NCBI RefSeq assembly: GCF_900100275.1
Contig: NZ_FNET01000005.1
Coordinates: 372,001-436,000 of the forward strand
Length of the DNA: 64,000 bases
Direction: 5' to 3'
From: Lentzea albidocapillata subsp. violacea
Lineage (GTDB): Bacteria; Actinomycetota; Actinomycetes; Mycobacteriales; Pseudonocardiaceae
Part shown: positions 51,870-60,842 of the stretch, piece by piece
Numbering within the stretch: the stretch's first letter is position 1
How the letters are laid out: every line of letters starts with the position of its first letter
Position numbers and translations under genes: made by a program
Notes under the pieces: model-generated
The model's input: the letters and a program-made list of their open reading frames with translations, nothing else
Databases searched by the model: none
Told to the model about the DNA's origin: nothing

Positions 51870-52121
51870 GTGAGCACCCAGACTCTTCCCGAGGTCGACG
51901 TACGGCCGGATGAGACCGACCAGTCTTCGGACGACACGCCGAAGATGTTCCACTACGTGCGCAAGGCGAAGATCGCCGAGAGCGCCGTGATGGGCACGCA
52001 CGTGGTCGCGCTGTGTGGCGAGGTCTTCCCGGTCACGCGGTCGCCGAAGCCCGGTTCCCCGGTGTGCCCGGACTGCAAGAAGATCTACGAGAACCTTCCT
52101 CCCGGCGGCGACGGCGACTAG
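51870..52121 (+). CDS. DUF3039 small zinc-binding-like protein
   Basis: The 83-residue protein starts at GTG 51870. After an acidic N-terminus comes KMFHYVRKAKIAESAVMGTH, then VVALCGEVFPVTRSPKPGSP and VCPDCKKIYENLP. The Cys with the later CPDC pair suggests a bound zinc. DUF3039 is a conserved actinobacterial family often found in the sigA-helicase neighbourhood, as here (helicase 1.3 kb away). Function unknown. Confidence 0.85.
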   Translation: MSTQTLPEVDVRPDETDQSSDDTPKMFHYVRKAKIAESAVMGTHVVALCGEVFPVTRSPKPGSPVCPDCKKIYENLPPGGDGD

Positions 52122-52216
52122 TCACACCAGACCCTTCGGCGCCCGCCGCCTCGAGCTGACTCGATGCGGCGGGCGTCGCTGTCTCGAGAATTTTCGAGTG
52201 GGGACGTGACGGCTGA

Positions 52217-53317
52217 CTAGCGGCGCTGCTTCTCTTCCTCCGCGTGCGACCGCTGCTCCTGGATCTCCAGCGGCATCGTCAGCTGCGTGTCCGCGGGGGA
52301 GGGCGCCGAGTAGACCGTGTTGTTCTCCTGCTTGGGCGCGGCCTCCTCGGAACGGATGCGGGACGCCGCGCGCTCCATCTCGAGCCTGCGCCAGCGGCGG
52401 CGCTGGCGGCGGGTCATCCGGGCCGGCCACATGTCCTGGACGGCGCTGTTGAAGTACGCGCCGATCGTGATCGCCAGGCCGATGAAGAACACGAACAGCA
52501 GGAACGCGATCGGCGTCGCCAGCGCGCCGTAGGTGTAGCCGGTGGTGGTGATCCACTGGATGTACAGGCGCAGGCCGATGGACGACAGGATGAAGAACAC
52601 CATCGCGAGGATCGCGCCGGGCAGTACACGGTGGTACGGCAGCCTTCGTGGCAGCGCGACCTTGTAGAGCAGCGACAGCGAGAGCACCAGCAGCAGCGCC
52701 ACGCCGGGGTAGTAGAACCGGCCGACCCACGTCGTGATGTACGGCTGCCAGGACGCCGGGAAGAACTGCGGCAGGATGTCCGGGCCCAGCGCCAGCACCG
52801 GCAGACCGATCACCAGCGCCACCAGTGACACCAGGTAGAGCAGCAACGCGAAGACCCGTTGCCACACCTCGTTGCGCACGCCGTACTGGCCGTGGGCGAC
52901 CGTGATCGCGTCGACGAACGACGACATGGCCGACGACCCCGCCCACAGCGAGATCAGGAAACCGATCGAGACGATCTCGCCCTTGCCGCTCGACAGGATC
53001 TCCGCGACGGTCGGCTGGATCACGCCGTTGACGACGTCCGCGCTGAAGATCGTCCGGGTGAACCCGATGATCTTCTCCTGGACGGACAGGACGATCTCAG
53101 GGCCGAACCAGGTGCCGATCCAGCCCATCGAGCCCAGCACGCCGAGCAGCAGCGGGGGGAACGACAGGGTCTGCCAGAACGCGGCTTCGGCGGCTTCTGA
53201 GAAGATGTTGTGCTGCCACGCCTTCGACAGCGTGCGCGCGAACAGACGCAGCGGCCCCTTGCGGCCGGACCTGCGCGCGTCGTTGTCGGAAGGCGAACCC
53301 ATCGCAGTGACAAGCAT
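52217..53317 (-). CDS. YihY/BrkB-family membrane protein
   Basis: The 366-residue protein has six membrane segments within about residues 35-300: FWQTLSFPPLLLGVLGSMGW, SIGFLISLWAGSSAMSSFVD, VFALLLYLVSLVALVIGLPV, YPGVALLLVLSLSLLYKVAL, GAILAMVFFILSSIGLRLYI and LATPIAFLLFVFFIGLAITI. A basic then acidic, Gln-rich cytoplasmic tail follows. The family was once annotated ribonuclease BN; its transport or envelope role is still unclear. The start is uncertain: ATG 53317 (MLVTAMGSPSDND) or ATG 53302. It diverges from the helicase gene. Confidence 0.88.
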   Translation of the reverse strand: MLVTAMGSPSDNDARRSGRKGPLRLFARTLSKAWQHNIFSEAAEAAFWQTLSFPPLLLGVLGSMGWIGTWFGPEIVLSVQEKIIGFTRTIFSADVVNGVIQPTVAEILSSGKGEIVSIGFLISLWAGSSAMSSFVDAITVAHGQYGVRNEVWQRVFALLLYLVSLVALVIGLPVLALGPDILPQFFPASWQPYITTWVGRFYYPGVALLLVLSLSLLYKVALPRRLPYHRVLPGAILAMVFFILSSIGLRLYIQWITTTGYTYGALATPIAFLLFVFFIGLAITIGAYFNSAVQDMWPARMTRRQRRRWRRLEMERAASRIRSEEAAPKQENNTVYSAPSPADTQLTMPLEIQEQRSHAEEEKQRR

Positions 53318-53440
53318 GGTGCATACCGCCACGTTTCGCGGCATCGACGCCTGGAACAGGTAGGGTCGTAGTGCCCTCGGCCACGGTCTGCCTGAGGGTA
53401 TTGCCATGTTTGACCTGCATAAATGAGGAGAAACACGTCT

Positions 53441-55144
53441 GTGACAGCGACAGCAGCAATGCGACCGCTGCGGGCATGGCAGCGGCGCGCGCTGACCAAG
53501 TACCTCGCCGTCAAACCCAAGGACTTCCTCGCCGTCGCGACGCCGGGTGCGGGCAAGACGACCTTCGGGCTCCGCGTTGCCGCCGAGTTGCTGGCCGACA
53601 GGACGATCGAGGCCGTCACGATCGTCACGCCCACCGAGCACCTCAAGCACCAGTGGGCGAAGGCGGCTGCCGAGCAGGGCATCCACATCGACTCGAACTT
53701 CCGCAACACCAACGCGATGACCTCCCGCGACTACCACGGTGTGGCCGTCACGTACGCACAGGTCGCCGCCCATCCGACGCTGCATCGGGTGCGCACCGAG
53801 AACCGCAAGACGCTCGTGCTGCTCGACGAGGTGCACCACGGCGGTGATGCCAAGTCGTGGGGTGATGCGATCCGTGAGGCGTTCACGCCCGCGGTGCGCC
53901 GTCTGTGCCTCACCGGCACGCCGTTCCGCTCCGACGACTCGCCGATCCCGTTCGTGCAGTACGAGGAGAGCAACGGCGGCTTCAAGACGTCCAAGGCGGA
54001 TCACACGTACGGGTACTCCGACGCGCTGCGCGACGGCGTGGTGCGGCCCGTGCTCTTCCTGGCGTACTCGGGCGAGGCGTCGTGGCGGACCAGCGCGGGC
54101 GAGGAGTTCACCGCGCGCCTGGGCGAGCCGCTGACGCAGGAGCAGACCGCGCGGGCGTGGCGCACCGCCCTGGACCCGGCCGGCGACTGGGTGGCGTCCG
54201 TCCTGCGTGCCGCCGACCAAAGACTCACGCAGAAACGCGAGAACGGCCTGCCCGACGCGGGCGGCCTGGTGATCGCGACCGACCAGACCGTCGCGAAGGC
54301 CTACGCGCAGGTGCTCCAGCGCGTCACGGGCCACATCCCCACGCTCGTCCTCTCGGACGACCCGAAGGCGTCCGGCAAGATCGCCGAGTTCGCCGCGACG
54401 AACGAACGCTGGATGATCGCCGTCCGCATGGTGTCCGAGGGCGTCGACGTGCCGCGGCTCGCCGTCGGCGTGTACGCGACGTCGTCGTCGACCCCGCTGT
54501 TCTTCGCCCAGGCCATCGGCCGCTTCGTGCGCAACCGGAAGCCCGGCGAGACCGCCTCGGTGTTCCTGCCGTCGGTGCCGGTGCTGCTGGCGCTCGCGTC
54601 CGAGTTGGAGGCCGAGCGCGACCACGTCCTGGGCAAGCCGCACCGCGAGAAGGACGGCTGGGACGACGAGCTGATGGCCGCGGCCAACGCGGTCAAGGAC
54701 GAACCGGGCGAGGACGAACGCGCCTTCACGGCGCTGGGCACCACCGCCGAGCTCGACCAGGTGATCTTCGACGGCTCGTCGTTCGGCACCCCGACCCTCG
54801 CGGGCTCCGTGGAGGAGCAGGAGTACCTAGGTCTGCCGGGGCTGCTCGAACCGGACCAGGTGCGCACCCTGCTGCTGCAGCGGCAGGAGGAGCAGATGGC
54901 GACCGCCGCCAAACGCCCCAAGCCCGAGGCCGCGGTGCGCGAGGCACGGCCCGTGGGCGTGCAGGAACGCCTCACGTCGCTGCGCAAGGAGCTCAACACC
55001 CTCGTCGCGATGCACCACCACCGCACGAAGAAGCCGCACGGCAAGATCCACAACCAGCTACGCGAGTACTGCGGTGGGCCGCCGACTGCGATGGCCACCA
55101 TCGAGCAGCTCGAAGAACGGATCGCGACCCTGCGGTCCTGGTAG
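53441..55144 (+). CDS. DEAD/DEAH-box superfamily 2 helicase
   Basis: The 567-residue protein starts at GTG 53441 with GAGGAG upstream. Motifs run in order: Q-like LRAWQRRALTKYL, Walker A AVATPGAGKTTFGLRVAAEL (about residues 31-50), DEAH-like LVLLDEVHHGGDAKSWGDAI (about 127-146), motif III LCLTGTPFRSDDSPIPF, then helicase C motifs VATDQTVAKAY, MVSEGVDVPRLAVGVYATSS (V) and FAQAIGRFVRNRKPGE (VI). A C-terminal helical part with VGVQERLTSLRKELNTLVAM follows. It resembles the UvrB/XPB-like helicase found near sigA in many actinobacteria. Its nucleic acid target is unknown. Confidence 0.9.
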   Translation: MTATAAMRPLRAWQRRALTKYLAVKPKDFLAVATPGAGKTTFGLRVAAELLADRTIEAVTIVTPTEHLKHQWAKAAAEQGIHIDSNFRNTNAMTSRDYHGVAVTYAQVAAHPTLHRVRTENRKTLVLLDEVHHGGDAKSWGDAIREAFTPAVRRLCLTGTPFRSDDSPIPFVQYEESNGGFKTSKADHTYGYSDALRDGVVRPVLFLAYSGEASWRTSAGEEFTARLGEPLTQEQTARAWRTALDPAGDWVASVLRAADQRLTQKRENGLPDAGGLVIATDQTVAKAYAQVLQRVTGHIPTLVLSDDPKASGKIAEFAATNERWMIAVRMVSEGVDVPRLAVGVYATSSSTPLFFAQAIGRFVRNRKPGETASVFLPSVPVLLALASELEAERDHVLGKPHREKDGWDDELMAAANAVKDEPGEDERAFTALGTTAELDQVIFDGSSFGTPTLAGSVEEQEYLGLPGLLEPDQVRTLLLQRQEEQMATAAKRPKPEAAVREARPVGVQERLTSLRKELNTLVAMHHHRTKKPHGKIHNQLREYCGGPPTAMATIEQLEERIATLRSW

Positions 55145-55145
55145 C

Positions 55146-55164
55146 GATATCCGATATATCAGTT
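55146..55164 (+). repeat. bipartite GATAT-S-CGATATATCAGTT motif between convergent genes
   Basis: GATATCCGATATATCAGTT starts 2 bases after the helicase stop. Its TCA (55159-55161) is the complement of the TGA stop of the minus-strand methyltransferase gene, so the motif sits in the 14-bp gap and on one stop codon. Confidence 0.75.
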
Positions 55165-55947
55165 ACGCGTGACGGCGACGGCGAGCGTGCTGTAGCGCAC
55201 GGTCAAACGGCCGCCGATCGCGTCGATCGCACCACCGATGTCGGACGTGAGCCCCGTGATCTGCTCAGCGCTGAGCAGGGCCATCGGGCTCATGGTGAGC
55301 GTGAGGTCGAGGAACTCGGCTGTCGTGAAGGTCCGTTCCCAGTCGGCTGCCCACTGCTCGGCGCCGGAGAACTCTCCCGTGCCGGCGAACGCGTCGGCCG
55401 TGCGCACGCAGCCCTCCTGATACGACTTGAACGCCTCGTCGTAGGAGTGACCGACGCGGTACGGGACCTGCGGCGCCACCTTGTCGTAGGCCGCGACGAA
55501 GGCCTCGGAGATCGGCTCCGGCGTCCCGAACACGTGCCAGAGCGCCACGAACACGCCGCCGGGCCGCAGCACCCGCGCCGCCTGCGCCAGGCCTGCCTCG
55601 GTGTCGACCCAGTGCCACGACTGCCCCGCGACGACGGCGTCGAACTCCCGGCCGGCCGGATCCCAGGTCTCGAACTTCGCCACGTCGACGGTGACCCCCG
55701 TGGCGCGGGCGAACTCGGCCATCCGCTCGTCGTGCTCCACCCCGAGCACGTCCAGCCCGGCTGCCTGGAGCTGTCGTGACAGGACGCCGGTGCCGCAGCC
55801 GACCTCCGCGACCCGCGGCCCCGGACTGGCGGCGGCGAGCTTCGCGATCAGGGCGCCGGGATAGGCGGGCCGGGTGCGGTCGTAGCGGGCCGCCTCGGCA
55901 CCGAACGAGATCGCCAGCCTTTCGGCGGCTTCCTTGTCGACGGTCAT
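55159..55947 (-). CDS. class I SAM-dependent methyltransferase
   Basis: The 262-residue protein has an N-terminal AISFGAEAARYDRTRPAYP (typical of the UbiE/type 11 group), motif I RVAEVGCGTGVLSRQLQAAG (about residues 45-64), post-I LDVLGVEHDERMAEFAR, motif II FDAVVAGQSWHWVD and motif III AARVLRPGGVFVALWHVFG. It is probably a small-molecule methyltransferase with no obvious partner. Starts at ATG 55947. Its stop codon lies in the dispersed motif. Confidence 0.88.
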   Translation of the reverse strand: MTVDKEAAERLAISFGAEAARYDRTRPAYPGALIAKLAAASPGPRVAEVGCGTGVLSRQLQAAGLDVLGVEHDERMAEFARATGVTVDVAKFETWDPAGREFDAVVAGQSWHWVDTEAGLAQAARVLRPGGVFVALWHVFGTPEPISEAFVAAYDKVAPQVPYRVGHSYDEAFKSYQEGCVRTADAFAGTGEFSGAEQWAADWERTFTTAEFLDLTLTMSPMALLSAEQITGLTSDIGGAIDAIGGRLTVRYSTLAVAVTRN

Positions 55948-55999
55948 GCACCCAACCTAGGGATGTCCGGGAGGTGACCGGCGGGCGTTCACCGCAGGC

Positions 56000-56017
56000 G
56001 ATATCCGATATATCGCC
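56000..56017 (+). repeat. bipartite GATATCCGATATATCGCC motif
   Basis: It shares GATATCCGATATATC with the copy at 55146, only 0.85 kb away, but ends GCC instead of AGTT. It lies in the 246-bp divergent gap between the methyltransferase and the xylose-type transporter. Confidence 0.7.
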
Positions 56018-56142
56018 GTTGAAACCAGTAGCGCGGTGGTAACGCTCTCACAACTCTCGGTGACCAGATTTCGCCACGGTTACCGCATCGTTGCGACTTA
56101 ATCGATTCAGTGTGGTTCCGGTCACGCATATGTCCGGCATAC

Positions 56143-56157
56143 GTTGTGCGCCACAAC
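56143..56157. promoter_or_regulatory. candidate ROK-repressor operator upstream of the xylF-like gene
   Basis: GTTGTG-CGC-CACAAC is a perfect inverted repeat 36 bases before the binding-protein start, the usual position for an operator. The ROK regulator encoded at the end of this operon is the obvious candidate to bind it. Confidence 0.5.
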
Positions 56158-56193
56158 ATTCTCTGTGACACAGCGCAGTGAAAGGGATGGCGG

Positions 56194-57318
56194 ATGCGCA
56201 GCAAGACTCTCGCTTCCATCGCCGTTACCGCGGGCCTCGCCCTGGCGGTCTCGGCGTGCGGCGCCAACACGTCCTCCGGCACCGGAGGAGGCACCGAAAC
56301 GAATTCTGGCAGCGGCACGGGCGCGAAGGTCGGCGTGATCCTGCCCGAGACCGCCTCCTCCGCGCGCTGGGAGGGCTTCGACAAGCCGCTCCTCGAGGCG
56401 GCTCTGAAGAAGGAAGGGCTCGTCCCCGACATCCAGAACGCTCAGGGCGACGTGCAGAAGTTCAGCACCCTGGCCGACGGCATGATCAACGCCGGCGTCA
56501 AGGTCCTGATCATCGCCACGCCCAACAGCGAGGTCGGTGCCTCGGTCGCCAAGAAGGCGCAGGCCCAGGGCATCCAGGTCATCGACTACGACCGCCTGAA
56601 CACCGGCGGCTCCTCGTCCTACTACGTGTCGTTCGACAACGTGAAGGTCGGCGAGCTGCAGGGCCAGGGGCTCTCGGACGCGATGAAGGCCGCCCCGCAG
56701 GGTGCGAACGTCATCGAGATCGAGGGCGCGCCGACGGACAACAACGCGACCCTGTTCCACCAGGGCCAGCAGAAGGTCCTCAAGCCGCTCTACGACTCGG
56801 GCAAGCTCAAGCTGGTCCAGTCCCAGCCGATCGACAACTGGGACAACCAGAAGGGTGGCCAGGTCTTCGAGCAGATCCTGACCAGCAACGGCGGCAAGGT
56901 CGACGGCGTCGTCGCCGCCAACGACGGCCTCGCCGGCGCTGTGATCACGGTCCTCAAGAAGGTCGGCCTGAACGGCAAGGTCCCGGTCACCGGTCAGGAC
57001 GCCACCCCGGACGGCCTGCAGGCCGTGCTCCGCGGTGACCAGTACATGACCGTCTTCAAGCCCATCAAGGACGAGGCCGAGGCCGCCGCCAAGCTGGCCG
57101 CCGCTCTGGCCAAGAACGACACCGCCGCCGCCGACGCGCTCGCGTCCGCCTCGACGGACGACACCAAGGGCAACCGCAAGGTCAAGTCCGTCCTGCTGTC
57201 CGCCCAGCTGATCACGAAGGACAAGGTCAAGTCCGTCGTGGACGCGGGCTTCGTCAAGGCGTCGGAGATCTGCGTCGCCGACACCCAGGCCGCCTGCACC
57301 GAGCTCGGCATCAAGTAA
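56194..57318 (+). CDS. xylose-type ABC binding lipoprotein
   Basis: The 374-residue protein has a lipoprotein signal (MRSKTLASIAVTAGLALAVSA then Cys 22), a Gly/Ser/Thr linker and a periplasmic-binding type 1 sugar domain: KVGVILPETASSARWEGFDK, DGMINAGVKVLIIATPNSEV, GIQVIDYDRLNTGGSSSYYV and GVVAANDGLAGAVITVLKKV. GQDATPDGLQAVLRGDQYMT also fits. The pattern matches XylF-like D-xylose receptors. The following ATPase, permease and ROK repressor complete the system. A strong hairpin follows the gene, likely setting receptor excess over the membrane parts. Confidence 0.88.
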   Translation: MRSKTLASIAVTAGLALAVSACGANTSSGTGGGTETNSGSGTGAKVGVILPETASSARWEGFDKPLLEAALKKEGLVPDIQNAQGDVQKFSTLADGMINAGVKVLIIATPNSEVGASVAKKAQAQGIQVIDYDRLNTGGSSSYYVSFDNVKVGELQGQGLSDAMKAAPQGANVIEIEGAPTDNNATLFHQGQQKVLKPLYDSGKLKLVQSQPIDNWDNQKGGQVFEQILTSNGGKVDGVVAANDGLAGAVITVLKKVGLNGKVPVTGQDATPDGLQAVLRGDQYMTVFKPIKDEAEAAAKLAAALAKNDTAAADALASASTDDTKGNRKVKSVLLSAQLITKDKVKSVVDAGFVKASEICVADTQAACTELGIK

Positions 57319-57332
57319 GACCGCGTGCGTCG

Positions 57333-57360
57333 GGCGGGGTGCGGAACTCCGCACCCCGCC
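57333..57360 (+). terminator. intra-operon hairpin between binding protein and ATPase genes
   Basis: GGCGGGGTGCGGA (57333-57345) and TCCGCACCCCGCC (57348-57360) pair perfectly over 13 bp with a 2-base loop and no T-run. It probably acts as a partial terminator or as a 3' end stabiliser for the receptor message. Confidence 0.75.
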
Positions 57361-57390
57361 TCGGCGCGTGGTAACCACGGAGGAAACCCA

Positions 57391-58164
57391 GTGAGCGAGC
57401 CGATTCTCGAGCTGCGCGGCATCAACAAGAGCTTCGGTCCCGTGCACGTCCTGCACGACATCGACCTCGACGTCCATCCAGGCGAGGTCACCGCCCTCGT
57501 CGGCGACAACGGCGCGGGCAAGTCGACGCTGGTCAAGTGCATCGCGGGCATCCACCCAACCGACTCGGGTGAGGTCCTGTTCGAGGGCAGGCCGGTGCAC
57601 ATCAAGGGCCCGCGCGAAGCCGCGGAGCTCGGGATCGAGGTCGTCTACCAGGACCTCGCGCTGGCCGACAACCTGGACATCGTCCAGAACATGTTCCTCG
57701 GCCGTGAACGCACCAAGGGCGGCCTGCTAGACGAGACCGACATGGAACAGGCGGCGCGCAAGACGCTGGCGTCGCTGTCCGTCCGCACGGTCAAGTCGGT
57801 GCGCACCCAGGTCTCGTCGCTGTCCGGCGGTCAGCGCCAGACCGTGGCGATCGCCAAGGCCGTGCTGTGGAACAGCAAGGTCGTCCTGCTCGACGAACCC
57901 ACCGCGGCGCTCGGCGTCGCGCAGACGCGGCAGGTGCTCGACCTGGTCCGCAGGCTCGCGGAGCAGGGCCTTGGCGTCGTACTGATCAGCCACAACATGA
58001 ACGACGTCTTCGAGGTCGCCGACAAGATCGCGTGCCTCTACCTCGGCCGCATGGCCGCCGTCGTGGGGTCCAAGGACGTCACGCACGGCCAGGTCGTCGA
58101 GCTGATCACCGCCGGTCGTTCCGGCGACCTGGGCATCGCCCGCCCTGAGGCGGCGACGATCTGA
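57391..58164 (+). CDS. ABC sugar importer ATPase (XylG/single-domain type)
   Basis: The 257-residue protein starts at GTG 57391 with GGAGG upstream. It has one ATPase domain: Walker A VGDNGAGKSTLVKC (about residues 36-49), Q-loop VYQDLALADNLD, signature VSSLSGGQRQTVAIAKAVLW (about 139-158), Walker B KVVLLDEPTAALG and switch HNMNDV. CUT2 ATPases such as XylG normally have two domains in tandem; this single-domain form is the common actinobacterial variant. The last base overlaps the permease ATG. Confidence 0.92.
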   Translation: MSEPILELRGINKSFGPVHVLHDIDLDVHPGEVTALVGDNGAGKSTLVKCIAGIHPTDSGEVLFEGRPVHIKGPREAAELGIEVVYQDLALADNLDIVQNMFLGRERTKGGLLDETDMEQAARKTLASLSVRTVKSVRTQVSSLSGGQRQTVAIAKAVLWNSKVVLLDEPTAALGVAQTRQVLDLVRRLAEQGLGVVLISHNMNDVFEVADKIACLYLGRMAAVVGSKDVTHGQVVELITAGRSGDLGIARPEAATI

Positions 58165-59621
58165 TGAGTTCCGAAGAGGGCGGCATGACCGACACCACCG
58201 AAAAGCACGAGCACGACCACGAGATGCCCCAGCAGGGTGCGATCTCCGACTTCGGCATCGACACGACGTCCCAGTCCACGGGCGAGGCCGTGCGCGACTA
58301 CTGGGCCAGGGTCCGCGGCGGCGAGCTGGGCTCGCTGCCCGCGCTGCTCGGGCTCGTCGTGCTGCTCGTCGTGTTCAGCGCGTTGTCCCCCACGTTCTTC
58401 ACCCTCGGCAACCTCGCGAACCTGCTCCAGCAGGGCGCCAGCATCACCATCATCGCGATGGGCCTGGTGTTCGTGCTGCTGCTCGGCGAGATCGACCTGT
58501 CCGCCGGTACCGCGTCCGGTGTGACGGCAGCGGTGATGGCGCTGCACCTCATCAACGACGGCAACCTGCTCGGCGGCATGGGCGACACGGTGTTCTACGT
58601 GTTCTGCGGCCTGCTGGTGCTCGCCATCGTGCTCGCCTCGGTGATGAAGATCTGGGCCGGTGCGGTGCTGTCCGCGATCGCGCTCGTGATCGCCGCGGTC
58701 GGCATCCCCGCGAACGCCTGGCTGGAGATGCTGCTCGCGATCTGCGTCGGCGCGGCCATCGGCTCCATCACGGGCTTCCTGGTCGCGAAGGTCGGCATCC
58801 CGTCGTTCGTCGTGACCCTGGCGCTGTTCCTCGTCTGGGGCGGTGTCGTGCTGCAGTTCATCGGTGACGGCGGCACGCTCGGCCTGCGCGACGACACGAT
58901 CTTCAACGTCGCCAACGGCAACCTGAACTTCGTGGGTTCCTGGGCGTTGTTCGTCATCGCCGTCGGCGGCTACGCGGCGGTCGTGCTCACCCGCCACTTC
59001 TCCCGCCTGCGCAAGGGACTCGTGGCCCAGCCGACCTCGCTGGTGCTGGGCAAGATCGGCGCCCTCACGGTGCTGGCCGCCGTCATCACCTACGCGCTCT
59101 CGCTGAACCGGGCGCAGAGCAACCTCGTGATCATCGAGGGCGTGCCGTACGTGGTGCCGTTGGTGCTCGTGCTGCTCGTGATCGGCACGTTCGTGCTCGA
59201 CCGCACCAGCTACGGCCGTCACGTCTACGCAGTCGGTGGCAACAAGGAGGCCGCCCGCCGCGCCGGTATCAACGTCGAGCGGATCAGGATGAGCGTGTTC
59301 GTCATCGCCTCCTCGGCCGCCGCGATCGGTGCGATCGTGTACTCGTCCAAGGTCGGCTCCGTCGACCCGAACGCCGGAGCCGGCAACACGCTGCTGCTGT
59401 CGGTCGGTGCGGCCGTCATCGGTGGCACGTCGCTGTTCGGCGGCAAGGGCCGGCTGCGCGACGCGGTCATCGGTGGCGCGGTGCTCGCGATCATCCAGAA
59501 CGGCATGGGCCTGCTCAGGCAGCCCGCCGCTGTCGTGTTCATCGTGACCGGTCTGGTCCTGCTGCTCGCCGCGAGCGTCGACGCGTTGTCCCGCCGCCGG
59601 GCGGCCACCGCGGCTCGATGA
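58164..59621 (+). CDS. ABC sugar permease (XylH-like)
   Basis: The 485-residue protein starts at ATG 58164 (TGATG overlap with the ATPase stop); an in-frame ATG at 58185 is an alternative. A charged N-terminal tail with DTTEKHEHDHEMPQ precedes 10 or more hydrophobic segments, beginning SLPALLGLVVLLVVFSALSP (about residue 54). LVFVLLLGEIDLSAGTASGV is the hallmark BPD-type sugar permease segment, and GGNKEAARRAGINVERIRM is the cytoplasmic coupling loop. The size and the extra central segment fit XylH. Confidence 0.92.
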   Translation: MSSEEGGMTDTTEKHEHDHEMPQQGAISDFGIDTTSQSTGEAVRDYWARVRGGELGSLPALLGLVVLLVVFSALSPTFFTLGNLANLLQQGASITIIAMGLVFVLLLGEIDLSAGTASGVTAAVMALHLINDGNLLGGMGDTVFYVFCGLLVLAIVLASVMKIWAGAVLSAIALVIAAVGIPANAWLEMLLAICVGAAIGSITGFLVAKVGIPSFVVTLALFLVWGGVVLQFIGDGGTLGLRDDTIFNVANGNLNFVGSWALFVIAVGGYAAVVLTRHFSRLRKGLVAQPTSLVLGKIGALTVLAAVITYALSLNRAQSNLVIIEGVPYVVPLVLVLLVIGTFVLDRTSYGRHVYAVGGNKEAARRAGINVERIRMSVFVIASSAAAIGAIVYSSKVGSVDPNAGAGNTLLLSVGAAVIGGTSLFGGKGRLRDAVIGGAVLAIIQNGMGLLRQPAAVVFIVTGLVLLLAASVDALSRRRAATAAR

Positions 59622-59625
59622 CGCG

Positions 59626-60780
59626 GTGACCGGCCCCACGTCCGGCACCCGTCCCGACGAGATCCGCAGGCACAACCGGACGGCGCTGCTGCGCCGCCTG
59701 CACATCGACGGACCGTCCACCAGGGCGTCGCTCGCGGCTGAGCTCGGCCTCAACCGCAGCACGATCAAGGCCCTGGTGGACGGCCTCGCCGAAGCCGGTG
59801 TCGTCGCCGAACGCGTGCCCGCTCTGCGCAGCGGAGCGGGCCGCCCGTCCCTGCTCGTGCTGCCCCAGCCGAACGCCGCCGTCGTCATCGCGATCGACGT
59901 GCGCGTCGAGCACGTCGCGATGGGGTTCGTCGGCCTCGGCGGGGAGATCCTCGGACGGGACAGCTGGAACCTGCACCGGACGCGTGATCCGGGGGAGGTC
60001 ATCACGCACATCGTCGAGTCGGCGCGCCTCATGGCCGACGACCTCGACGCCACCGCGGTCGGGGTGGGTGTCTCGGTGCCCGGCGTCGTGCGACGCTCCG
60101 ACGGGTACGTCCACGAGGCACCCAACCTGCACTGGACCGGTGTCGCGCTCGGCAAACGCCTGGAGGCGGTGCTGAAGCTGCCGGTCCAGGTCGGCAACGA
60201 CGCGGAGCTCGGTGCACTGGCCGAGCACGTGCGCGGTGCGGCCCGCGAGTCCTCGGACATGGTCTACATCTCCGCGGACGTCGGCGTCGGCGGAGGCGTG
60301 ATCCTGTCCGGGCAGCCGTTGCGCGGCTCCGGCGGTTACGTCGGCGAACTCGGGCACATGGTGGTCAACCCGGCCGGACGGCGGTGCTACTGCGGCTGCG
60401 ACGGCTGCTGGGAGACCGAGGTGGGCGAACCGGCGCTGTGCCGGGCGCTGGGTCTTCCCGACGACGCTCCGCGCGGCGCCGTCGTCGCGGCGTTGCGGGC
60501 GTTGGACGACCCGTCGGTGCTCGACGAGTTCGCCGGCTGGCTCGCACTGGGGCTCGCGAACATCGTCAACATCCTCGGCCCGGAACTGGTCGTGCTCGGC
60601 GACCTCTACACCGCACTGCCGGCGTCCGTCGTCGATTCGGTGAGCTCCGCCGTGCAGGTGCGCAGTCTCGTCTCGCGCGCGGTCGGCGGGACCCAGGTCG
60701 TGACATCGCCCCTGGGCCGCGACGCGAAGCTCGTCGGAGCGGCTGAGCTGGCCTTCGAACCCGTGCTGGACGCCATCTAG
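59626..60780 (+). CDS. ROK family transcriptional regulator (XylR/NagC-like)
   Basis: The 384-residue protein has an N-terminal winged helix (about residues 10-75: RRHNRTALLRRLHIDGPSTR, LAAELGLNRSTIKALVDGLA) and a ROK sugar-binding domain. The latter has GVGVSVPGVVRRSDGYVHEA, VQVGNDAELGALAEHVRGAA, DVGVGGGVILSGQPLRGSGG, GELGHMVVNP and the zinc cysteines RCYCGCDGCWETE. It starts at GTG 59626, 4 bases past the permease stop. It most likely represses the transporter through the inverted repeat at 56143 and senses the imported sugar or its phosphate. Confidence 0.9.
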   Translation: MTGPTSGTRPDEIRRHNRTALLRRLHIDGPSTRASLAAELGLNRSTIKALVDGLAEAGVVAERVPALRSGAGRPSLLVLPQPNAAVVIAIDVRVEHVAMGFVGLGGEILGRDSWNLHRTRDPGEVITHIVESARLMADDLDATAVGVGVSVPGVVRRSDGYVHEAPNLHWTGVALGKRLEAVLKLPVQVGNDAELGALAEHVRGAARESSDMVYISADVGVGGGVILSGQPLRGSGGYVGELGHMVVNPAGRRCYCGCDGCWETEVGEPALCRALGLPDDAPRGAVVAALRALDDPSVLDEFAGWLALGLANIVNILGPELVVLGDLYTALPASVVDSVSSAVQVRSLVSRAVGGTQVVTSPLGRDAKLVGAAELAFEPVLDAI

Positions 60781-60788
60781 AAAGCGAA

Positions 60789-60820
60789 GGGGGCGGAGAC
60801 CCAGAAGGGGTCCCCGCCCC
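60789..60820 (+). terminator. terminator of the xylose-type transporter operon
   Basis: GGGGCGGAGACCC and GGGTCCCCGCCCC pair with one mismatch around AGAAG, 9 bases after the ROK stop. Confidence 0.75.
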
Positions 60821-60842
60821 GAGCGGCTAGGTGGGGTGGAAG

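Noticed and set aside
53401-53424. Promoter TTGCCA/CATAAA before the helicase gene
   Set aside because: The spacing of about 12 bases is too short for a housekeeping promoter.
52217-54643. 808-residue minus-strand frame
   Set aside because: The first 440 residues are antisense to the helicase gene. Only the YihY part from about 53317 is real.
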